Positions 52,938-62,064 of a stretch of DNA of 64,000 bases are shown here, piece by piece; within the stretch, counting starts at the first letter, position 1, and every line of letters begins with the position of its first letter. The notes beneath the pieces were generated by a model, which did no database searches, was not told the origin of the DNA, and saw only the letters and a list, made by a program, of their open reading frames with translations. The stretch spans positions 2,972,501 through 3,036,500 of the forward strand of contig NZ_CP086106.1 in assembly GCF_016765655.2 (NCBI RefSeq), read 5' to 3'. The stretch is from Skermanella mucosa. Its GTDB lineage: Bacteria; Pseudomonadota; Alphaproteobacteria; Azospirillales; Azospirillaceae. A program made the translations under genes and the position numbers.

Positions 52938-53660
52938 GTGCGTATCCTCGTGGTCCAGAACAGCCGGCGCGCGCCCGCCGGGCTGCTCGGCGAATATCTC
53001 TCCGACTTCGGCGCCGACCTCGTCACCGTCACTCCGCCCGAAGGTGAAGCCCTGCCCGCCGGCATCGACGGCTTCGACGGCGCGCTGGTGCTCGGCGGCC
53101 CGCAGTTCGCGGGCGACGACCAAGCCAATCCCTACCTGCCCGAACTGCTGGACCTGATGCGCCGCTTCGCCGAGGCGGACCGGCCCCTGCTGGGCGTCTG
53201 CCTGGGCGCGCAGCTGCTGGCCCGGGCGCATGGCGAACGGGTCTACAAGCACAGTCAGGTGGAACGCGGCTTCTGCCCGGTCACCCGGACGGATGCCGGA
53301 GCCGCCGACCCCCTGCTGGGTCCGCTGGGACCCGTCCGCCACATCATGCAGTGGCACTACGACACGTTCGACCTGCCGCAGGACGCCGTCCTGCTGGCGA
53401 CCGGACCGGACTGCGCCAACCAGGCTTTCCGGCTGGGCGGGACCCAGTACGGCCTCCAGTTCCACCCGGAAGTCACGCCGGAGATCGTCCGCGACTGGGT
53501 CGCCATGTTCCGGACCGAAGCCGGCCCGGACGAGGATTACGACTCGATCGCCCGCGAGATGGAGGTCGGTCTCGCAGAACACCTCCCCGAAGCGGCATCC
53601 TTCGCCCGCGACCTGGCCCGCAATTGGCTTGACCTGGTGGCCCGCCGGGCGGATCGGTAG
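52938..53660 (+). CDS. class I glutamine amidotransferase-like protein
   Basis: The 240-residue protein has the triad of class I GATases: nucleophile Cys in LLGVCLGAQLLARAHG (about residue 94) and His/Glu in YGLQFHPEVTPEIV (about 177-181). It is a stand-alone domain resembling GuaA-like or gamma-Glu-hydrolase-type proteins and may act on gamma-glutamyl or amide bonds. GTG start 12 bp after the M81 stop. The sequence immediately downstream is the MITE-like element. Confidence 0.85.
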   Translation: MRILVVQNSRRAPAGLLGEYLSDFGADLVTVTPPEGEALPAGIDGFDGALVLGGPQFAGDDQANPYLPELLDLMRRFAEADRPLLGVCLGAQLLARAHGERVYKHSQVERGFCPVTRTDAGAADPLLGPLGPVRHIMQWHYDTFDLPQDAVLLATGPDCANQAFRLGGTQYGLQFHPEVTPEIVRDWVAMFRTEAGPDEDYDSIAREMEVGLAEHLPEAASFARDLARNWLDLVARRADR

Positions 53661-53663
53661 AGC

Positions 53664-53913
53664 GGGTTCCGCCCACGGCTGTCCGGCACGATACTTGCCT
53701 ATCTACCAAAAGATGATTCTTGGGATACTTTGTCTTCTTTTTGTCGTCATGCCCGGACTTGATCCGGGCATCTCCGGCCACGGAGCCCTGGTGAGACCTG
53801 CGATACGATGCCCGGATCAAGTCCGGGCATGACGAAAAGGGAGCGTTTTCGTCCGAGACCAAGCCTTTTGAGAAAAAAGCAAATATCGTGCCGTACAGCC
53901 GTGGGTTCCGCCC
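53664..53913. mobile_element. MITE-like nested palindromic element
   Basis: A 228-bp element (53675-53902) is flanked by 11-bp direct repeats GGGTTCCGCCC (53664-53674, 53903-53913), a target duplication pattern. Its ends are inverted repeats beginning ACGGCTGT[C/A]CGGCACGATA, matching at 22 of 24 positions. Inside lies a second, perfect 28-bp inverted repeat (53745-53772 and 53809-53836) of the TGCCCGGACTTGATCCGGGC type, a palindrome I recall as widespread in alphaproteobacteria. No transposase is encoded, so it is non-autonomous. Confidence 0.8.
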
Positions 53914-54075
53914 GGGCTGACCCCGTTCTCCATGCGGCCTGCCGCTCTACTCGCCGTGATGCATCGGCCCACCTGTCCCGGTTGGGTCGAACTGGACGAA
54001 AACCGCGCTGGTTCATGCGGAGGGGCGGCGTCCCGCCGCCCAAGGTGCGCGGGACGCGCACCCTCCAACAGTGAT
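53914..54075. other. intergenic tail with short hairpin
   Basis: After the MITE-like element, about 160 bp precede the convergent peptidoglycan-binding gene. The only structure seen is the hairpin GGGCGGCG-TCC-CGCCGCCC at 54023-54041, which could end transcription of the minus-strand gene, although no U tract follows. Confidence 0.35.
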
Positions 54076-54537
54076 CTACCGCTGTGCCGCGCGAACAGCC
54101 TCCAGCAGGGCTGAGTCCGGTTCCGCTCCGGCGGCGATCGCGTGGTCGCGCCTGAACGCCGCGATGGCCCCGTGGGTCTTCGGTCCCATCAGGCCGTCGG
54201 CCGGACCCGGATCGTAGCCGGCGGCCTTCAGCAGCGTCTGGATTTCCCGCAGCTCCGCCCTGGTCACCGGCCGCGGCCGTTCCGGCGCCTGCACCGCCGC
54301 CGGTGCGGGGGCGCTGGGCGCGGGAACCGCCTCGCGCGCCGGCGCCACGGCCTGCGGGACCGGCGCCGCCGCGACCGGCTTGGGCGGCCGGACGATGCCG
54401 GGATTGTTCAGGGCCGCCAGATAGAACAGGCCGAACAGCGAAGCGGACAGCAGGCCGATGACGATGACGGGAGCGGCCCCGATGCGCGGCATGCTCACGG
54501 CACCCTGAAGCCTGAACTGGGCAAGATCGATCGCCAT
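54076..54537 (-). CDS. membrane-anchored peptidoglycan-binding domain protein
   Basis: The 153-residue protein has one transmembrane segment (IGAAPVIVIGLLSASLFGLFYL, about residues 19-40), a Pro/Ala-rich linker and a C-terminal PG_binding_1 domain (REIQTLLKAAGYDPGPADGL, MGPKTHGAIAAFRRD). It probably bridges inner membrane and cell wall. The pseudouridine synthase gene lies 45 bp upstream on the same strand. Confidence 0.85.
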   Translation of the reverse strand: MAIDLAQFRLQGAVSMPRIGAAPVIVIGLLSASLFGLFYLAALNNPGIVRPPKPVAAAPVPQAVAPAREAVPAPSAPAPAAVQAPERPRPVTRAELREIQTLLKAAGYDPGPADGLMGPKTHGAIAAFRRDHAIAAGAEPDSALLEAVRAAQR

Positions 54538-54582
54538 GGAAGCACCCCGGCCGCCGATGATGTGGAAGTGCCCCGGATTTTA

Positions 54583-55164
54583 TCAGCTTCCCTGTCTGGA
54601 GGTGACGGAAATCTCACGCCATTCGCCGGGTGCCAGCCCTTCGACGGTCCAGTCCCCAACGGCGCGCCGAATCAGGCGCAGCGTCGGAAACCCGACCGCG
54701 GCCGTCATCCGGCGGACCTGCCGGTTGCGCCCCTCGCGGAGCGTCAGTTCGATCCAGGATGTCGGGATGCTGGCCCGGTACCGGATCGGCGGATCGCGCG
54801 GCCAGAGATCGGCCGGCTCGTCGATCAGCCGAGCGCCGGCCGGCAGCGTCGGGCCGTCCTTGAGCGTGACGCCGCGCCGGAGCGACTCCAGCGCCGACTC
54901 GTCCGGAACACCCTCGACCTGCGCCCAATAGGTCTTCGGCCGCTTGTGGCGCGGGTCGGCGATCCGGGCGTTCAAGGCGCCGTCGTCGGTCAGGACCAGC
55001 AGCCCCTCGCTGTCGCGGTCGAGACGGCCGGCGACATAGACCCCGGGGATCTTGACGTAGTCGGCCAGGGTCGCCCGGCCATGCTCTCGGTCGGTGAATT
55101 GCGAGAGGACGTCATAGGGCTTGTTGAACAGGATGACCCCGCCCCGCCGCCGCCCCGACCTCAC
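54583..55164 (-). CDS. 23S rRNA pseudouridine synthase, RluE-like
   Basis: The 193-residue enzyme of the RsuA/RluE group lacks the S4 domain. It shows [16 protein letters not shown], the catalytic Asp motif [16 protein letters not shown] and the RNA-facing [21 protein letters not shown]. coli RluE makes pseudouridine 2457 in 23S rRNA. A GTG start at 55164 is required to include the VILFNKP strand. msrA ends 10 bp upstream on the same strand, so the two form an operon. Confidence 0.9.
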   Translation of the reverse strand: MRSGRRRGGVILFNKPYDVLSQFTDREHGRATLADYVKIPGVYVAGRLDRDSEGLLVLTDDGALNARIADPRHKRPKTYWAQVEGVPDESALESLRRGVTLKDGPTLPAGARLIDEPADLWPRDPPIRYRASIPTSWIELTLREGRNRQVRRMTAAVGFPTLRLIRRAVGDWTVEGLAPGEWREISVTSRQGS

Positions 55165-55174
55165 GGACCAGCCC

Positions 55175-55645
55175 TCATATATGGCACGAAGCCATGCCGC
55201 GGCGTTCCAGATAGCGCTGGTGATACTCCTCCGCGCGCCAGAAGGTGGAGGCCGGGGTGATCTCGGTCACGATCGGCCGGACGAACCGGCCGGAGGCCTG
55301 GGCGCGCTCCTTCGATGCCCGGGCCTCCGCCTCCTGCTCCGGCGAATGGGTGAAGATGGCCGAGCGGTACTGGGCACCGACATCCGGCCCCTGGCAGTTG
55401 AGCGTGGTCGGATCATGGATCTGCCAGAACACTTCGAGAAGCTGCGCGTAGGATACCCGCGCCGGATCGTACTCGACCTGGACGACCTCCGCATGGCCGG
55501 TCTCGTCGGTGCAGACATCGTCATAGGTCGGGTTCTCCCGGGTTCCGCCGAGATACCCGACCGACGTGTCGGTCACGCCGTCCACGTGGCGGAACGCCGC
55601 CTCCACGCCCCAGAAGCAGCCGGCACCGAATGTCGCTTTCTCCAT
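55175..55645 (-). CDS. msrA: peptide-methionine (S)-S-oxide reductase
   Basis: The 156-residue enzyme reduces Met-S-sulfoxide in oxidised proteins. It has the catalytic [12 protein letters not shown] at the N-terminus, [29 protein letters not shown] and the C-terminal [13 protein letters not shown], with a possible resolving Cys in ASCHI. The ATG at 55645 fits the family start. Upstream partner of the rluE-like gene. No msrB is adjacent. Confidence 0.95.
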   Translation of the reverse strand: MEKATFGAGCFWGVEAAFRHVDGVTDTSVGYLGGTRENPTYDDVCTDETGHAEVVQVEYDPARVSYAQLLEVFWQIHDPTTLNCQGPDVGAQYRSAIFTHSPEQEAEARASKERAQASGRFVRPIVTEITPASTFWRAEEYHQRYLERRGMASCHI

Positions 55646-55740
55646 GATCCGCCTCCAGTCGGGATGCCGCCTCCAGCAGGCGGCAGCCGTTTGCGAGTAT
55701 GTTGAGGCGCCCGGTCCGTCCGTCCAGTGCTCCGGCCCTG

Positions 55741-56433
55741 CTAACGCAGATACAGGCTCAGGAAATCGAAGGTGCGCTGCTCGGCCAGCTTGCCTGCCGC
55801 CGCCTCGGCTCCCGTGGTGCCGCTCCGGGCGAAGCCGTGTCCGACACCAGGATAAGTGTGAATGGCGACCCCTGCAACGGGACACAGGCGTTCCACCAAA
55901 CGCTTGCGCGTTTCGGGCGGAATGAAGGGGTCCTCCGCGCCCAGGTGCATCATGAACGGGCGGGTCAGCTTCACGGCCTCGCCGAGATGCTTCTCGATCC
56001 TTGTGCCGTAAAAGGCGACGTTGGCCTGCGTGTCGCCTCGGCACGCCATCAGGTAGGCGATGCGCCCGCCCATGCAGTAGCCGACGGTCGCGACGCGCTC
56101 GTTGCAGGGCCCCATTTCCCGCAGGTGGAGGACCGCGGCCCTGACATCGTCCAGCATCTGATCGTCGCTCACTTCCGACATCCGGCGCCGGCCTTCCTCC
56201 AGCGCCTGGTCGGTTCCCGGCTCCAGCTCCGGCAGGCTGCCCTGCCGCCAGGTGAGATCGGGGCAGACAGCCAGGAACCCTGCCTTCGCGAACCGGTCGG
56301 CCGTTTCCCGCATTGACCTGTTGAGCCCGAAGATCTCGTGGATCAGCACGACCCCGCCGACGCGCTCGCGCTCGGGCACGGCCAGGTAAGCCGGCATCCG
56401 CTGGTCATGCACATCGATCATTATGTCCGGCAT
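55741..56433 (-). CDS. dienelactone hydrolase family protein
   Basis: The 230-residue alpha/beta hydrolase has the DLH triad: Cys nucleophile in [14 protein letters not shown], Asp in [10 protein letters not shown] and His in [23 protein letters not shown] near the N-terminus is typical. Carboxymethylenebutenolidase-type activity in aromatic breakdown is the family prototype, but many members have other ester substrates. GGGGGAAG precedes the ATG at 56433. It diverges from mepA. Confidence 0.92.
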   Translation of the reverse strand: MPDIMIDVHDQRMPAYLAVPERERVGGVVLIHEIFGLNRSMRETADRFAKAGFLAVCPDLTWRQGSLPELEPGTDQALEEGRRRMSEVSDDQMLDDVRAAVLHLREMGPCNERVATVGYCMGGRIAYLMACRGDTQANVAFYGTRIEKHLGEAVKLTRPFMMHLGAEDPFIPPETRKRLVERLCPVAGVAIHTYPGVGHGFARSGTTGAEAAAGKLAEQRTFDFLSLYLR

Positions 56434-56562
56434 CTGTCTTCCCCCTGCGACTACGGCCCTCGTTGATTCGGGAAACCGTGTATTAACCAAACGATGCTAC
56501 ACGGCTGGGTGACGCGTGGGGAGACTCCCGAACGCCATAGCCAACCTAAAGATGATCCACCC

Positions 56563-57435
56563 ATGACGCCCAGGCTTCCGGCCTTCCTGCTTGCCGTCGG
56601 AATGACCCTCTGCACGGGGCTTTCCGCTGGGGCCCAGCCAAGCAGAACGGGAGATTGGGGCAAGGTCGCGGCGCCAGCACCCGGTCCGCCCAGGATCTTC
56701 GGATCATACACGAACGGATGTATCGCCGGGGCGCGGTCCCTGCCGCCCGAGGGTCCGGGGCATCAGGTCGTCCGCCTGTCGCGCAATCGCTATTTCGGCC
56801 ACCCGGAAACCGTCGACTACCTGCTGAACCTGGGGCGCCGCGTCGCGGGCGCCGGCCTGGGGATCGCGCTGATCGGCGACATGTCCCAGCCGCGCGGCGG
56901 GCCGATGGCGTTCGGCCATGCCAGCCACGAGATCGGACTGGATGCCGACATCTGGTTCCGCCTCGACCTGCCTCCCCTGCCCCGCAGCGGGCGCGAAGAC
57001 CTCGACCTGCCCAGCATGGTCGACTTCAAGGCGAGACGGGTCGATCCCAGGCGCTTCACCGCCCGGCAGGCCGACCTGGTCCGGTTCGCGGCGATGGATC
57101 CCCGCGTCGCCCGGATCTTCGTCAATCCCGCCATCAAGCAGGCGCTGTGCGAGCGTCCCTGGAGCGATCGGTCCTGGCTGCGCCTGGTCCGTCCGTGGCA
57201 CGGACATGACGCCCATTTCCATGTCAGGCTGAACTGCCCTGCCGGTCAGCCCGACTGCATCTCCCAGGATGCGCCGCCGGACGGCGACGGCTGCGGCGCG
57301 GAACTGGCCGATTGGCTGGCCCGGCTGACTCCGCCGGCCAAGGCACCGGCCAAGCCTAGGGCCGCTCCGGCGAAGCCGGCCCTTGCCCCGGTACCGTCCG
57401 CCTGCTCCGCCGTCCTCGCGATGCCGCCGCGCTAA
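56563..57435 (+). CDS. mepA: penicillin-insensitive murein endopeptidase
   Basis: The 290-residue periplasmic LAS-type metallopeptidase has a signal peptide (LPAFLLAVGMTLCTGLSAGA) and the MepA motifs QVVRLSRNRYFGHPETVDYL, the Zn site GHASHEIGLDADIWF and the C-terminal HGHDAHFHVRLNCP. It cuts D-Ala-mDAP crosslinks in peptidoglycan. A Pro/Ala/Lys-rich tail follows residue 258. The ATG at 56563 puts the signal peptide at the start; the ribosome binding site is weak. Confidence 0.93.
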   Translation: MTPRLPAFLLAVGMTLCTGLSAGAQPSRTGDWGKVAAPAPGPPRIFGSYTNGCIAGARSLPPEGPGHQVVRLSRNRYFGHPETVDYLLNLGRRVAGAGLGIALIGDMSQPRGGPMAFGHASHEIGLDADIWFRLDLPPLPRSGREDLDLPSMVDFKARRVDPRRFTARQADLVRFAAMDPRVARIFVNPAIKQALCERPWSDRSWLRLVRPWHGHDAHFHVRLNCPAGQPDCISQDAPPDGDGCGAELADWLARLTPPAKAPAKPRAAPAKPALAPVPSACSAVLAMPPR

Positions 57436-57531
57436 GCAAGCCGCTGTTCAAAACATCGGCAGAACGCCTCGCTATTGAGCATTAAATTTCCGTTAACAAA
57501 CGTCTTGCGCAAGTTTCCATCATCTGCGTAC

Positions 57532-57551
57532 TATCGTTATCGATAATGATA
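57532..57551. promoter_or_regulatory. palindrome upstream of gntR, probable operator
   Basis: The 20-bp near-perfect palindrome TATCGTTATCGATAATGATA, with one mismatched pair, lies 14 bp before the GntR start and is much more AT-rich than its surroundings. GntR/FadR-type regulators often bind such sites in their own promoters, so autoregulation and control of the peptide transporter operon are inferred. Confidence 0.5.
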
Positions 57552-57565
57552 CTGGCGAGGGCGGT

Positions 57566-58240
57566 ATGGCGCGGCTCGGCGAAGCGGGAGCGGTTCAGTT
57601 CAGCAAGGCGCGCAAGGGCAGCGTGCTCTACGACGACCTGCGCCGCCAGATCGTCAAGGGCGCGCTGAAGCCCGGCGAGACGATGCTGGAGATCACGGTC
57701 GCCCGGGAATACGGGTGCAGCCAGGGCACCGTCCGCGAAGCGCTGATGCGCCTGCAGGAGGACGGCCTCGTGGTCCGCAGCGGCTACCGGGGAACGACGG
57801 TCTCCGTCACCGGCCCCACCGAGGCGCGGGAGATGCAGTTCCTCCGCCTCCATCTGGAGACCCAGGGCATCCGCCGCGCGGCGCTGCTCGCCGACGACAG
57901 CCTTCTGGCCCGGCTGTCCAGGGTGGTCGACGAGATGGAACGGGTTGCGGAAGCCGGCGACGAGTATGCCCTGACCGAACTGGACTGCGAGTTCCACCTG
58001 GCGATCTTCGCGCGGGCCGGCATGCCGGCGCTCGACGCGATCCTCAGCCGCTGCCTGCTCCACCTGCACCGGCTGACGCTGGCCGAACCGGGCCGCACCC
58101 GCCCGCTGCTGATCTCGGCGCGGCGCCATTGGGACGTGGTCGAGGCGCTGCGGACCCGCGATCCCGAGACCGCGGTGACCGCGATCACCCATCACATCAA
58201 CACCGTTCTGGAAACCGGCTTGGCCGGGGAGGAGGGCTGA
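57566..58240 (+). CDS. GntR-family regulator (FCD domain)
   Basis: The 224-residue regulator has the GntR winged helix (VLYDDLRRQIVKGALKPGET, TVREALMRLQEDGLV) and a C-terminal FadR/FCD all-helical effector domain (residues about 90-220, FHLAIFARAG). It heads an operon: its TGA overlaps the ATG of the first ATPase gene. Regulation of peptide uptake by a small-molecule ligand is the likely role. Confidence 0.9.
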   Translation: MARLGEAGAVQFSKARKGSVLYDDLRRQIVKGALKPGETMLEITVAREYGCSQGTVREALMRLQEDGLVVRSGYRGTTVSVTGPTEAREMQFLRLHLETQGIRRAALLADDSLLARLSRVVDEMERVAEAGDEYALTELDCEFHLAIFARAGMPALDAILSRCLLHLHRLTLAEPGRTRPLLISARRHWDVVEALRTRDPETAVTAITHHINTVLETGLAGEEG

Positions 58241-59283
58241 TGGCTCTTCAAGGAGCCGAATCCATGCTGACCGATACGCCGGCGCCCCACGTGCCGGCCG
58301 CAGGAACGCCGGTCGCCGAGGTTCGCGACCTCCAGGTGGGGTTCCGTACCGACGACGGCAGCTTCAACGTGCTGGACGGCGTGTCCTTCACGGTGCGCAG
58401 CGGACGCACCCTGTGCCTGGTCGGCGAGTCCGGCTGCGGCAAGAGCGTGACCGCCCTGTCGCTCATGGGCCTCCTGGCGCCGACCGCCATCGTCGGCCGG
58501 GGCGAGATCCTGCTGGACGGCACGGACCTGCTCAAGCTGAATCGCAATGAACTCAACGAGCGGCGCGGCGACCGGATGGCGATGATCTTCCAGGAGCCGA
58601 TGACCTCGCTCAATCCGGTCTTCACCATCGGGGATCAGATCGTCGAGGGCATCCGGCGCCATCGTCCCGTCGGTCGGGCGGAGGCCGAAAGGCACGCGGT
58701 GGAGATGCTGAAGCGGGTGCGCATCCCCGCGGCCGAGCAGCGGATGAAGGACTATCCGCACCAGCTCTCGGGCGGCATGCGGCAGCGGGTCATGATCGCC
58801 ATGGCGCTCGCCAACGATCCCCGCCTGCTGATCGCGGACGAACCGACCACGGCGCTCGACGTGACGATCCAGGCGCAGATCCTGGACCTGATCCGCACCC
58901 TCCAGGACGAGACGGGCACCGCGGTCCTCCTGATCACCCACGACCTGGGCGTGGTGGCGGAAGTCGGCGACGACGTGGCCGTGATGTATGCCGGCCGGAT
59001 CGTCGAGCAGGCGTCCGTGGCCGACCTGTTCGCCGATCCGCAGCACCCCTACACCCTGGGCCTGCTCAGCTCGATCCCCCGTCTCGACGCCGACATCGGG
59101 CGCCTGCCGACCATCCTCGGCTCGGTCCCGGCCCCGGCCGACATGCCGCAGGGCTGCCGCTTCTCCACCCGATGCCCCTTCGCCGTGGAGAAGTGCAGGA
59201 CCGAGGAGCCGCCGCTGGCCGACCTGTCCGCCGGCCACGCCGTCGCCTGCTGGAGGGCGCCGCTGGAAGAGCGCGCCGCCTGA
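58240..59283 (+). CDS. peptide ABC transporter ATP-binding protein (DppD-like)
   Basis: The 347-residue ATPase has Walker [16 protein letters not shown]-loop [10 protein letters not shown], signature LSGGMRQR, Walker [13 protein letters not shown] and the OppD/F C-terminal domain with the Cys-rich [18 protein letters not shown], which may hold an Fe-S cluster. It pairs with the next ATPase to drive dipeptide/oligopeptide import. Coupled to gntR by ATGA. Confidence 0.93.
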   Translation: MALQGAESMLTDTPAPHVPAAGTPVAEVRDLQVGFRTDDGSFNVLDGVSFTVRSGRTLCLVGESGCGKSVTALSLMGLLAPTAIVGRGEILLDGTDLLKLNRNELNERRGDRMAMIFQEPMTSLNPVFTIGDQIVEGIRRHRPVGRAEAERHAVEMLKRVRIPAAEQRMKDYPHQLSGGMRQRVMIAMALANDPRLLIADEPTTALDVTIQAQILDLIRTLQDETGTAVLLITHDLGVVAEVGDDVAVMYAGRIVEQASVADLFADPQHPYTLGLLSSIPRLDADIGRLPTILGSVPAPADMPQGCRFSTRCPFAVEKCRTEEPPLADLSAGHAVACWRAPLEERAA

Positions 59284-59313
59284 GCCGCTGGAGACTTGAC
59301 AAGGGAGACCGCC

Positions 59314-60414
59314 ATGAAGACGGCACCCGACGACACCATTCTCGAAATCGAGAACCTGACCAAACACTTCGCGACCTCCAAGTCGCTGCTGCCCGGAAGC
59401 GGCCGCTCCGTCAAGGCGGTGGACGGCGTCAGCTTCACCGTCCGCAAGGGCGAGACCCTGGCGATCGTCGGCGAGAGCGGCTGCGGCAAGTCCACCCTGG
59501 CCCGACTGATCCTGCGCCTGATCGACCCGACCGGAGGCACCGTCCGCTTCCACGGCCAGGACATCGCGACCATACCCGAACGCAGCATGCGCCCGCTCCG
59601 CGCCCGCATGCAGATGATCTTCCAGGACCCCTTCGCCTCGCTCAATCCGCGCATGACCGTGGCGGAGATCCTGACCGAGCCGATGCAGGTCCACAAGCTC
59701 GGCACCCGCCGGGAGCAGCGCGAGCGCATGGTCGAGTTGCTGGAACTGGTCGGGCTGACCGCCCGACACGCCGACCGCTACCCGCATGAGTTCAGCGGAG
59801 GCCAGCGCCAGCGCATCGGCATCGCCCGCGCCCTGGCCGCCGGCCCCGAACTGGTGATCGGTGACGAGCCGGTCTCCGCCCTGGACGTTTCGGTCCAGGC
59901 GCAGGTGATCAACCTTCTGGAGGACCTGAAGCGGCGACTGGGCCTGACGCTGGTGATCATCTCCCACGACCTTGCCGTGGTCCGGCACATGTCCGACCGG
60001 GTCGGGGTGATATACCTGGGCAAGATGGTCGAGCTGGCGGACACCAAGGCCCTTTTCTCCTCGCCCCGCCATCCCTACACGCGGGCGCTGATGTCGGCGG
60101 TGCCGCTGCCCGATCCCGGCGCCCGCCCGGAGCGGCAGTTGCTGGAGGGCGACGTGCCAAGCCCTCTCAATCCCCCGAGCGGCTGCCGGTTCCACACCCG
60201 CTGCCCCTACGTCCGGGAGCGCTGCCGGACCGAGGAGCCGGTGATGGGCATGAACGACGACGATCACGGCGTCGCCTGCCATTACTGGCGGGAGATCGAT
60301 GCCCTGCCCCGCCCCGGCACCGCCGAGGCCCGTCCGATCAGCGCGGCCTATGCCACGCGCCGCGCCCTCTACATGGAGCGCAGGGCGCTCCAGGAAGACG
60401 CGCCGACACCGTAA
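59314..60414 (+). CDS. peptide ABC transporter ATP-binding protein (DppF-like)
   Basis: The 366-residue second ATPase has Walker [29 protein letters not shown], signature FSGGQRQR, Walker B LVIGDEPVSALD and the C-terminal oligopeptide domain (FHTRCPYVRERCRTEEP). Residues after about 330 form a lineage-specific tail. GGGAGACC precedes the ATG. The gene order ATPase-ATPase-binding protein-permease-permease differs from E. coli dpp but is common in alphaproteobacteria. Confidence 0.93.
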   Translation: MKTAPDDTILEIENLTKHFATSKSLLPGSGRSVKAVDGVSFTVRKGETLAIVGESGCGKSTLARLILRLIDPTGGTVRFHGQDIATIPERSMRPLRARMQMIFQDPFASLNPRMTVAEILTEPMQVHKLGTRREQRERMVELLELVGLTARHADRYPHEFSGGQRQRIGIARALAAGPELVIGDEPVSALDVSVQAQVINLLEDLKRRLGLTLVIISHDLAVVRHMSDRVGVIYLGKMVELADTKALFSSPRHPYTRALMSAVPLPDPGARPERQLLEGDVPSPLNPPSGCRFHTRCPYVRERCRTEEPVMGMNDDDHGVACHYWREIDALPRPGTAEARPISAAYATRRALYMERRALQEDAPTP

Positions 60415-60455
60415 GGCGCCGGCGTAACAAGCAAGAACAGGGAGCTTCGAGACAG

Positions 60456-61973
60456 ATGACCATGAAGAACTGGCAAACCGGCCTGCTGGCCGCGGGCTTC
60501 ATCGCCCTGACCGCATCCGCAGCGGGCGCGCAGACCCTGCGCGTCGGCCTCCAGGAGGACCCCGACCTGCTCGACCCGGACCTCGCCCGGTCCTTCGTCG
60601 GCCGCATCGTCTTCACCAGCCTGTGCGACAAGCTGGTGGACCTGGGTCCCGACCTGGAATTCGTGCCTCAGCTCGCGACCGAATGGTCGTGGTCGCCCGA
60701 CAACAAGGCGCTGACCCTGAAGCTGCGCCAGGGCGCGACCTTCCACGACGGCGAGCCGTTCAACGCCGAGGCGGTGAAGTTCAACATCGAGCGCTCGCTC
60801 ACCCTCCCGGGCTCGACCCGGCGGAGCGAGATCGCCGCGGTGACCTCGGTCGACGTGGTCGATCCCTACACCGTGCGCCTCAACCTGTCTCAGCCGTTCG
60901 CCCCGCTTCTGGCGGCCCTGTCGGACCGCGCCGGCATGATGATCTCGCCCAAGGCGGCCCGCGAGGCCGGCGATAACTTCAGCCGCACCCCCGTATGCTC
61001 CGGCCCCTACAAGTTCGTCGAGCGGGTCGCCCAGGACCGGATCGTGCTGGAGAAGTTCCCGGAATACTGGAACGCCGACGCCTATCCGCTGGCGCAGGTG
61101 AGCTACCTGCCGATCCCCGACACCACGGTCCGGCTGGCGAACCTCCAGTCCGGCGGCCTCGACATCATCGAGCGGACGGCGCCGGCCGACCTGCCGACGG
61201 TCCGCGGCGACAGCTCCCTCAAGCTGGAGCAGGCGACCAGCCTGGGCTACCAGGGCATCACGCTGAACGTCGGCAACGGCCCCCGCGCCGACCAGCCGCT
61301 CGGCAAGGATCCCAAGGTGCGCGAGGCGTTCGAGCTGGCGATCGACCGCACCATCATCAACCAGGTCGGGTTCGAGGGCGAGCACACCGTCGGCAACCAG
61401 CCGGTGGCTCCCACCAACCCGTTCTACGCCAAGGGCGTGCCGGTGCCGGAGCGCGACCTGGAGCGGGCCAAGAAGCTGCTTGAGGAAGCCGGCCACGGCC
61501 GGGTGAAGGTCGAGCTGATGACCCCCAACGCCCCGGACAGCCTGCGCGTCGCCGAAGTGATCCAGGCGCTGGCGGGCGAGGCCGGGTTCGACGTGTCGGT
61601 CAACGCGACCGAGTTCGCGACCGGCCTGGACCGGCAGACCCGCGGCGATTTCGAGGCGTTCCTGATCGGCTGGAGCGGCCGGGCCGACCCCGACGGCAAC
61701 ATCCACACCTTCATCTCGTGCAAGGGCGGACTGAACGACGGCAAGTACTGCAACCCCCAGGTCGACGAACACCTGAACGCCGCGCGGACCACGACCGACA
61801 CCGCGGCGCGCAAGGCCGAGTACGCCAAGGCGGCGGAACTCTACCTGGCCGACCGGCAGCGGATTTACATGTACCACCAGAACTGGTTCTGGGCGATGAC
61901 GGCCGGCCTGGAAGGCTTCAAGCCCCACCCCGACGGCATGATCCGCCTGGAAGGCGTCTCGCTCAAGAAGTAA
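60456..61973 (+). CDS. peptide ABC transporter substrate-binding protein
   Basis: The 505-residue periplasmic SBP_bac_5 protein has a signal peptide (about residues 1-24, cleavage after AGA) and the family pattern LRVGLQEDPDLLDPDLAR, LKLRQGATFHDGEPFNAEAV and YNPFYAKG-like NPFYAKGVPVPERDLERAKK. It determines the operon substrate; a following probable gamma-glutamyltransferase suggests glutathione or gamma-glutamyl peptides. GGGAGC lies upstream. Confidence 0.92.
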   Translation: MTMKNWQTGLLAAGFIALTASAAGAQTLRVGLQEDPDLLDPDLARSFVGRIVFTSLCDKLVDLGPDLEFVPQLATEWSWSPDNKALTLKLRQGATFHDGEPFNAEAVKFNIERSLTLPGSTRRSEIAAVTSVDVVDPYTVRLNLSQPFAPLLAALSDRAGMMISPKAAREAGDNFSRTPVCSGPYKFVERVAQDRIVLEKFPEYWNADAYPLAQVSYLPIPDTTVRLANLQSGGLDIIERTAPADLPTVRGDSSLKLEQATSLGYQGITLNVGNGPRADQPLGKDPKVREAFELAIDRTIINQVGFEGEHTVGNQPVAPTNPFYAKGVPVPERDLERAKKLLEEAGHGRVKVELMTPNAPDSLRVAEVIQALAGEAGFDVSVNATEFATGLDRQTRGDFEAFLIGWSGRADPDGNIHTFISCKGGLNDGKYCNPQVDEHLNAARTTTDTAARKAEYAKAAELYLADRQRIYMYHQNWFWAMTAGLEGFKPHPDGMIRLEGVSLKK

Positions 61974-62015
61974 TCCGCGACGCTCCCGGACCCCGAGACA
62001 CCCCTGGACCCTGTC

Positions 62016-62040
62016 CCCTCGCCCTTTTCGGGGGCGAGGG
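62016..62040 (+). terminator. intercistronic hairpin between binding protein and permease genes
   Basis: CCCTCGCCC pairs perfectly with GGGCGAGGG (9 bp) around a 7-nt loop in the 91-bp gap. No U tract follows, so it is more likely an mRNA stabiliser or attenuator that raises binding protein levels over permeases than a full terminator. Confidence 0.55.
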
Positions 62041-62064
62041 CGAGGATACGCAAAGGAACGTCCC

